A stretch of DNA of 10,278 bases, taken from Acidobacteriota bacterium. GTDB lineage: Bacteria > Acidobacteriota > Terriglobia > UBA7540. The stretch lies in NCBI GenBank assembly GCA_003224635.1, contig QHZK01000053.1, forward strand, positions 1-10,278. Direction: 5' to 3'. The first letter of the stretch is position 1; each line of letters opens with the position of its first letter. Below the pieces are notes generated by a model that had not been told where the DNA came from, searched no databases, and worked only from the letters and a program-made list of their open reading frames with translations. Both the position numbers and the translations under genes were made by a program. This document shows positions 6,326-10,278 of the stretch, one piece after another.

Positions 6326-7183
6326 ATGAACCATTTCCATCACAACGCGTCTCTTCCGGTGATCCTGACCGTTGCCGGATTCGATCCCTCGGGCGGGGCC
6401 GGAACAGCCGCCGATTTGAAGACCTTCGCCTCCCACAACTGCTACGGCGTGGCGGCCATCACCGCGCTGACGACGCAAAACACACAGGGTGTAAGCGCCG
6501 TCGAGCCGGTCAAGTCAACCATGCTGAGAGATTGCCTCGAGACCCTGTTGGCCGACGGCCAGATCAGGGCCGTCAAGGTCGGCATGCTGGCAACTCGATC
6601 GAACGCGGAAGTGGTATGCGAGTTTCTCGATTCCAATGCTGCGCTCCCTGCCGTTCTTGACCCCGTTCTGCGGTCCTCGAGCGGCATGGAACTGCTGGAC
6701 GCAGCCGGCTTTGAGTTCCTGCGCGATCACCTGCTCGAGCGCGCTCTGGTGGTCACGCCCAATACGGAGGAGGCGGCGGCCCTGACCAGCCTGAAAGTCG
6801 AGAACGTGGAGAGCATGAAAGCCGCGGCCCGCAAACTGGTCGAGATGGGCGCTCGGGCGGTGGTGGTGAAGGGTGGACACCTCGAAAAGCCCGTCGACGT
6901 TTACTTCGATGGGACCGAACTCGAGACTTTCTCGGCGGACCGCGTGAAGACCGACAATTTTCACGGCACCGGGTGCACGTTCTCCTCGGCGATCGCCGCC
7001 AACCTGGCGCTCGGCCGGCACCTCCACGACTCGGTCATGCTCGCTAAAGCCTACGTCACTGAGGCCATTCGGAAGGCTTATCCCACCGGCCCCGGTCGGC
7101 TGCCTTTGAACCATCTCTTTCGCATGCAGCAGGGTGCGCGGTCGGCCGATCTTTCGCCCGCCGTCGCCGAGCCTGTTCATTAG
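6326..7183 (+). CDS. thiD: Hydroxymethylpyrimidine/phosphomethylpyrimidine kinase ThiD
   Basis: ThiD phosphorylates 4-amino-5-hydroxymethyl-2-methylpyrimidine and then its monophosphate to give HMP-PP, the pyrimidine half of thiamine, in the cytoplasm. The 285-residue length fits the family (about 265-285). Ribokinase-fold signatures are present in order: VAGFDPSGGAG at residues 16-26, the pyrimidine-binding ALTTQNTQGV, VKVGMLATRS, VLDPVLRSSSG, VVTPNTEEAAAL, VVVKGGHLE, and the anion-hole HGTGCTFSSAIAAN at about 213-226. Cys217 in that motif is the expected catalytic position. The ATG is preceded by GGAGAG (6320-6325), rather close, and by GAGG (6311-6314), rather far, so translation initiation is not textbook. 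No other thi gene is adjacent; the gene has its own promoter and is followed by an inverted-repeat element. The short leader argues against TPP-riboswitch control here. Some homologues act mainly in salvage. Confidence 0.95.
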   Translation: MNHFHHNASLPVILTVAGFDPSGGAGTAADLKTFASHNCYGVAAITALTTQNTQGVSAVEPVKSTMLRDCLETLLADGQIRAVKVGMLATRSNAEVVCEFLDSNAALPAVLDPVLRSSSGMELLDAAGFEFLRDHLLERALVVTPNTEEAAALTSLKVENVESMKAAARKLVEMGARAVVVKGGHLEKPVDVYFDGTELETFSADRVKTDNFHGTGCTFSSAIAANLALGRHLHDSVMLAKAYVTEAIRKAYPTGPGRLPLNHLFRMQQGARSADLSPAVAEPVH

Positions 7184-7188
7184 CGGCC

Positions 7189-7252
7189 GGAGCTTTGGAC
7201 TGCTGGAGCTCGCTCCCGCTTTCGTGGGTGGACGCTTTACTTCCAAAGCGCC
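7189..7252. repeat. 64-bp inverted-repeat element after thiD
   Basis: GGAGCTTTGGA (7189-7199) and TCCAAAGCGCC (7242-7252) are inverted copies matching at 10 of 11 positions, enclosing 42 bases that include CCCGCTTTCGTGGG. It starts six bases after the thiD stop. It could fold in RNA and end or protect the thiD transcript, but there is no T-run, so it is not a classic intrinsic terminator. It resembles dispersed CTTTGGA-type palindromes I have seen between bacterial genes; only one copy is in this window. Confidence 0.6.
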
Positions 7253-7381
7253 TTGAGTCCGCCCACTTGAGCCGATAATCCTTCGCCTGCAACCCGCCGA
7301 TTAGGTTAAGATGGGTGCCGCCCGAAGCCCGGTGAAAACGCGCCACGGGTAGAGGGCAGACAGCGCCTTGTGAGCTCACCG

Positions 7382-8065
7382 ATGGCTACACCAATCTTCA
7401 CCCATCTCGAAGGCAGCGTGGCCATCCCTCGCCACGAGCACGTTGCCGTGCTCTATCGCGACCAGTCCGCCGCTTATCGTCTGGTGCCTTTTGTGGCGGA
7501 GGGCCTGGGCAAGGGCGACCTGTGCCAGGTCATTGCGGCGGGGGCGTTTCAGTACGAAACGCTCAAGCAACTTGGCGCTCAAGTGAAGGATCTCGACCGG
7601 CATCTCGAGGTCGGAACCTTGCGGCTTCATCAAGGCCCCGATGACTTGCGCGAGCTGCGCCGCTTGTGCAAGCAGCTCTTCGCGGACGCGGAAGGCGCGC
7701 ACAGCCACGGGGTCCGCTGGCTGGAAGACACGGGCTGGCTGAAGACCGGGAAACTCCCGATGCCTGACTTTTTTGAGTTCCACGCCACCATGAACTACCG
7801 GGTGAAGCATTATCCAAGCGTGGCGCTCTGCCAGTTCGCGCTCGACCGGATCGAGACTCAAGACCTCTTCGCCGCCATTGCCGTACACCGCCACTTGCTG
7901 ATCGGGGATACGCTGGTCCGCGACAACCCGTTTTATATGCCCCCTGAAAAGTACCTCCCGCTGCCTCCTCAGGAGCGCGAGAACGACCTCGCCCAGCTCT
8001 TCCGCGAGGTCGGCTTTGACGTCGACAAACTCCTTGCCGCTATCGTGGGCTACGGAAAGTTATAA
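7382..8065 (+). CDS. Stand-alone MEDS-domain sensory protein
   Basis: The 227-residue product matches the MEDS (methanogen/methylotroph DcmR sensory) domain, a RecA/KaiC-like fold thought to bind small ligands in signalling proteins. Visible features are HEHVAVLYRDQ at residues 18-28, the FVAEGLGKGDLCQVI strand after it, a central G-x-R-W region (HGVRWLEDTGW), the LCQFALDRI strand, a late AVHRHLLIGD, and DNPFYMPP near residue 180. The domain fills the protein; the remaining 40 or so residues are a helical tail (ERENDLAQLFREVGFDVDKL). There is no helix-turn-helix, PAS, kinase or phosphatase part, so it would have to signal through a partner. ATG 7382 is preferred; an in-frame GTG at 7370 would add four residues and has GAGGG 13 bases upstream, while ATG 7382 has only a weak TGAG. 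The next gene, a LysR regulator, lies beyond a repeat and need not be related. Confidence 0.85.
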   Translation: MATPIFTHLEGSVAIPRHEHVAVLYRDQSAAYRLVPFVAEGLGKGDLCQVIAAGAFQYETLKQLGAQVKDLDRHLEVGTLRLHQGPDDLRELRRLCKQLFADAEGAHSHGVRWLEDTGWLKTGKLPMPDFFEFHATMNYRVKHYPSVALCQFALDRIETQDLFAAIAVHRHLLIGDTLVRDNPFYMPPEKYLPLPPQERENDLAQLFREVGFDVDKLLAAIVGYGKL

Positions 8066-8115
8066 GCGGTCCTCAGTTCGACTGGGCGGCTCTCAGTTCC
8101 TCCCCGGACTGCAAG

Positions 8116-8144
8116 ATGACGCGGTTCTTTGATTCTGGTAGAAT
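8116..8144 (+). promoter_or_regulatory. Possible promoter upstream of the lysR-type gene
   Basis: ATGACG (8116-8121) matches TTGACA at four of six positions, and TAGAAT (8139-8144) matches TATAAT at five of six, with a 17-base spacer. It lies just before the palindromic repeat, so if active the repeat would be transcribed as the leader of the regulator gene. It is a weak call from hexamers alone. Confidence 0.35.
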
Positions 8145-8151
8145 GCCTTAG

Positions 8152-8289
8152 AAGGCTGCTGAAAACCATTGGGCCATGTCATTCTGAGCGCAGCGAAGAA
8201 TCCCGGCATTTCTGGATTCAAGCAAATACAGAGATCCTTCGTCGCCTTCGGTTCCTAGGATGACAGCTTCGGGGCTCTTTCAGCAACTT
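8152..8289. repeat. Palindromic intergenic repeat, copy 2, with outer inverted ends
   Basis: The core (8177-8265) starts with TGTCATTCTGAGCG and ends with ATGACA, the ends being imperfect inverted copies. It shares AATCCCGGCATTT and CAAATACAGAGAT with the element at 4546-4696. Outside the core, AAGGCTGCTGAAA (from 8152) and TTTCAGCAACTT (8278-8289) form a second, outer inverted pair, so the whole unit is about 138 bp and built of nested palindromes. No transposase is present, which fits a non-autonomous element moved in trans. The ATG at 8260, part of its right end, is in frame with the following regulator gene and would give a false extended start. Confidence 0.8.
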
Positions 8290-8313
8290 GTCAGACGACG
8301 GCTCTCTTCAACA

Positions 8314-9237
8314 ATGGACTATGACCAGCTAGCCAGCTTCATGGAAGTTGCGAGGCTGAGAAGCTTCTCCCGCGCGGCGGAACAACTCTTCCGCACCCAG
8401 CCCGCGATCAGCGCTCAGGTGCGGCTGCTCGAGCAGGAGTGCGGTGAGAAACTTTTCGACCGGAGCGGCAAGAAGGTTCAGCTCACACCCGCCGGAGAAA
8501 TCCTTCAGGGCTACGCCGAGCGCCTGCTCGGCCTCCAGAAAGAGGCGCTTCAGGCCATTGCCGAGCTAAACCAGACGCCTCGCGGCAAGCTGCACATCGG
8601 GGCCAACGAGGCGACCTGCCTGTACGTCCTTCCCAAGACGTTTGCGCGGTTCAAGCAGCTTTACCCGCTGGTCCAGATCAGCATCTATCGGAATTTCAGC
8701 CACAAGATTTTGCAGAAAGTTCAGGAAGGCCAGGTTGAGCTGGGCATCATCACGTTGCCGCACACCGGGAGCGGCATGGAAGTGATTCGCGTTTTCCGTG
8801 ACGAAGTCCAGGTGGTGACTCCCAAGACTCATCCTCTGGCGAAGCATCGCAGCGTTACGATCGAACAGGTGTCCCAGTACCCGCTTATCCTGCCCAAGAC
8901 CGGCCACACCCGGAATGTGATCGACCGGCTGTTCCGCGACTACCGCGACCACGTTCAGATCTCTATGGAACTGGCCAGCGTGGAGACCATCAAGAAGTTT
9001 GTGGGCGCGGGCCTGGGCATTTCCCTGATCAGCCGGACGTATTGCCAGCCTGACGTGGCGGCAGGCCTGCTGAAATTGATCCCCCTCGATGGCCAGAAGC
9101 TTTACCGGGAGTTGGGGCTGATTTACCGTCGCGACCGCTATCTTTCGCTTCCCGCCAAGGTTTTTATCAACGTCGTTCGCGAATCCACCCAAGTCCCCAA
9201 TTCCGCTCCCCCTTTGACGACGAGCTCGATTAGCTAG
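8314..9237 (+). CDS. LysR-family transcriptional regulator
   Basis: This 307-residue protein has the standard length and layout of LysR-type regulators, which bind DNA as tetramers and respond to a small-molecule co-inducer. The winged helix-turn-helix covers about residues 2-60, with SFSRAAEQLF and TQPAISAQVRLLEQ (residues 17-40) as the recognition region and EKLFDR at its end. A linker helix rich in Leu/Glu/Ala follows, then the periplasmic-binding-like effector domain from about residue 88 (GKLHIGANEATCLYVLPKTF), with GQVELGIITLP and FVGAGLGISLIS as typical strands. The overall style is CbbR/CysB-like, but the target cannot be assigned. ATG 8314 aligns with the usual MDYDQLASF-type start; ATG 8260 would add 18 residues encoded by a repeat. 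No Shine-Dalgarno is evident at either start. There is no divergent neighbour, the usual target of such regulators; the aspartate kinase gene downstream is co-directional. Confidence 0.93.
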   Translation: MDYDQLASFMEVARLRSFSRAAEQLFRTQPAISAQVRLLEQECGEKLFDRSGKKVQLTPAGEILQGYAERLLGLQKEALQAIAELNQTPRGKLHIGANEATCLYVLPKTFARFKQLYPLVQISIYRNFSHKILQKVQEGQVELGIITLPHTGSGMEVIRVFRDEVQVVTPKTHPLAKHRSVTIEQVSQYPLILPKTGHTRNVIDRLFRDYRDHVQISMELASVETIKKFVGAGLGISLISRTYCQPDVAAGLLKLIPLDGQKLYRELGLIYRRDRYLSLPAKVFINVVRESTQVPNSAPPLTTSSIS

Positions 9238-9297
9238 GCGGCCGGGGTAGTCGGCGAGTCCCCGGTCCGCCAGGCGGTCGAATCTGGATCGCGCCGC

Positions 9298-9305
9298 AGG
9301 GGAGG
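9298..9305 (+). promoter_or_regulatory. Strong Shine-Dalgarno site of the aspartate kinase gene
   Basis: AGGGGAGG ends six bases before GTG 9312 and includes a full GGAGG. This decides for the GTG over the ATG at 9372, which sits inside the first conserved strand of the enzyme. Confidence 0.8.
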
Positions 9306-9311
9306 CTCGCT

Positions 9312-10278
9312 GTGGGAGAAAACTTGGCGTCAACGAAGAGCGCGTCGAAGGAGAAAAGGCCGCTGGTCGTCATGAAATTCGGCGGCACCTCCGTGGGCAA
9401 CGCGGAGCGCATGGATTCGGTGGCCGCGCTGGTTCGCGAGCACGCCGCCCACGCCGAAGTGGTCGTGGTGGCCTCGGCCATGGGCGGCGTGACCGACATG
9501 CTGATCCGGGCCGCCGCCGAGGCCAGCCGCGGGGACCGGGAACACTGGAAAAGCGTCCGCCAGGAACTGGCGCGGCGGCACCGCGAGGTCGCCGACCAGC
9601 TCTCGGCGGCCGAGCAGGCCGTCGCCCTGCCGCGCCTGGCCGAACAGGTGAACTATTTCGAGAATCTCTGCTCGGGGTTTTCGCTGGTCCGGGAAGTGAC
9701 GCCGCGAGCCATGGACGCGCTTTCGAGCCTGGGCGAGGTGATGTCGGTGACTCTGCTCGCGGCAGTCCTGAGGTCAAAAGGCCTGCCGGCGGAGGCGATC
9801 GACGCCACGGAACTGATCGTCACTGACGATAACTTCGGCAACGCCACGCCGCTGTTCGACGAGACCGACTCGAGGACACGGGAGCGCCTGGCCGGTTTGC
9901 GCCGTCGCGGGGTCATCCCGGTGGTCACCGGATTCAGGGGCGCTACTCGCGAAGGTCTCTGCACGACGCTCGGCCGCGGCGGCTCGGATTACAGCGGCAC
10001 CATCGTGGGCGCGTCCCTCGACGCGAGCGAGATCTGGATCTGGACCGACGTGGACGGGGTGATGACCGCCGACCCGCGCCTGGTCTCCGCCGCGCGCATC
10101 ATCCCCGAAATCTCCTACCGCGAAGCCGTCGAGCTTTCGTTCTTTGGCGCCAAGGTGCTCCACCCCAAGGCGATCCAGCCGGTGATGAAAAAAAGGATTC
10201 CGGTGTGGATTAAGAACAGCTTCAATCCCTCCTGCCCGGGGACCAAGATCGGGCCCTCGGCGGCCAACGGCAAGCCGG
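9312..10278 (+). CDS. lysC: Aspartate kinase, N-terminal part (3' truncated by window end)
   Basis: The enzyme phosphorylates L-aspartate with ATP, the first committed step to lysine, threonine, methionine and, through the same intermediates, diaminopimelate. About 322 residues are visible and the frame is open to the window edge. Kinase-domain motifs are KFGGTSVG at residues 22-29, VVVVASAMGGVTDML, SLGEVMSV, the GRGGSDYSGT nucleotide/aspartate region from 221, WTDVDGVMTADPR from 244, and ELSFFGAKVLHPKAI, followed by the IKNSFNPSCPGTKIG strand that leads to the ACT domains. The ELSFFGAKVLHP and KNSFNP style resembles the ThrA/LysC class III group, so the missing part could be two ACT domains (monofunctional, about 450 residues) or ACT domains plus homoserine dehydrogenase (about 820). 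The symbol is therefore provisional. The GTG start is supported by a strong ribosome site. It lies 74 bases after the LysR-type gene with no clear terminator between, so readthrough from that gene is possible. Confidence 0.94.
   Translation, partial: MGENLASTKSASKEKRPLVVMKFGGTSVGNAERMDSVAALVREHAAHAEVVVVASAMGGVTDMLIRAAAEASRGDREHWKSVRQELARRHREVADQLSAAEQAVALPRLAEQVNYFENLCSGFSLVREVTPRAMDALSSLGEVMSVTLLAAVLRSKGLPAEAIDATELIVTDDNFGNATPLFDETDSRTRERLAGLRRRGVIPVVTGFRGATREGLCTTLGRGGSDYSGTIVGASLDASEIWIWTDVDGVMTADPRLVSAARIIPEISYREAVELSFFGAKVLHPKAIQPVMKKRIPVWIKNSFNPSCPGTKIGPSAANGKP

Noticed and set aside
7282..7312. Possible promoter for the MEDS gene (TTCGCC and TAAGAT)
   Set aside because: The -35 match is poor and the spacing of 19 bases is long, so the signal is not better than background.
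8072..8099. Direct repeat CTCAGTTC (8072-8079 and 8092-8099) after the MEDS gene
   Set aside because: Eight-base repeats spaced 20 bases apart could be a binding site, but there is no adjacent promoter and chance is likely.
8566..9333. Long open frame on the minus strand opposite the LysR gene (255 codons), and similar minus-strand frames opposite thiD and the receptor
   Set aside because: These are antisense shadows produced by GC-rich codon bias; the plus-strand products are clearly conserved families and the minus-strand translations are Arg/Pro/Ala-rich with no motifs.

Overview
The window is a GC-rich bacterial chromosome segment in which every supported gene lies on the + strand. Gene content suggests an Acidobacteriota-like genome: a large Oar-type TonB-dependent receptor followed by a secreted TPR protein, a stand-alone MEDS-domain protein, and intergenic palindromic repeats containing the TGTCATTCTGAGCG motif. 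The lineage is inferred from protein style only; there is no rRNA or other marker gene here.

Layout. Positions 2-2455 hold the C-terminal part of an outer-membrane TonB-dependent receptor whose 5' end is outside the window. A secreted TPR protein (2467-3492) follows at once and is probably cotranscribed. Positions 3493-3806 hold no intact gene. They carry a frameshifted relic of an FAD-dependent oxidoreductase N-terminus. A membrane-anchored TPR protein (3807-4478) comes next; its last codons and its stop fall inside a heptamer tandem repeat (4464-4526), which is followed by a composite palindromic repeat (4546-4696). A small membrane protein with a cysteine-containing YHS/TRASH-like tail (4718-5038) and a secreted protein of unknown function (5173-6189) complete this accessory half.

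The second half is more housekeeping. A consensus-perfect sigma70-type promoter (TTGACA, 16 bp, TATAAT) drives thiD (6326-7183). A 64-bp inverted-repeat element follows, then an orphan MEDS-domain protein (7382-8065), a second copy of the palindromic repeat with outer inverted ends (8152-8289), a LysR-type regulator (8314-9237), and the start of an aspartate kinase gene (9312 to the window edge) with a strong Shine-Dalgarno site.

How the genes fit together: the receptor and first TPR protein look like one envelope uptake unit. ThiD belongs to thiamine pyrimidine synthesis or salvage, and the aspartate kinase to the aspartate amino-acid family; neither has pathway partners in view. I see no convincing new multi-gene system. 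The most interesting signals are the decayed flavoprotein, the way repeats supply gene ends and spurious in-frame ATG codons, the orphan MEDS protein, and the unusually perfect thiD promoter.
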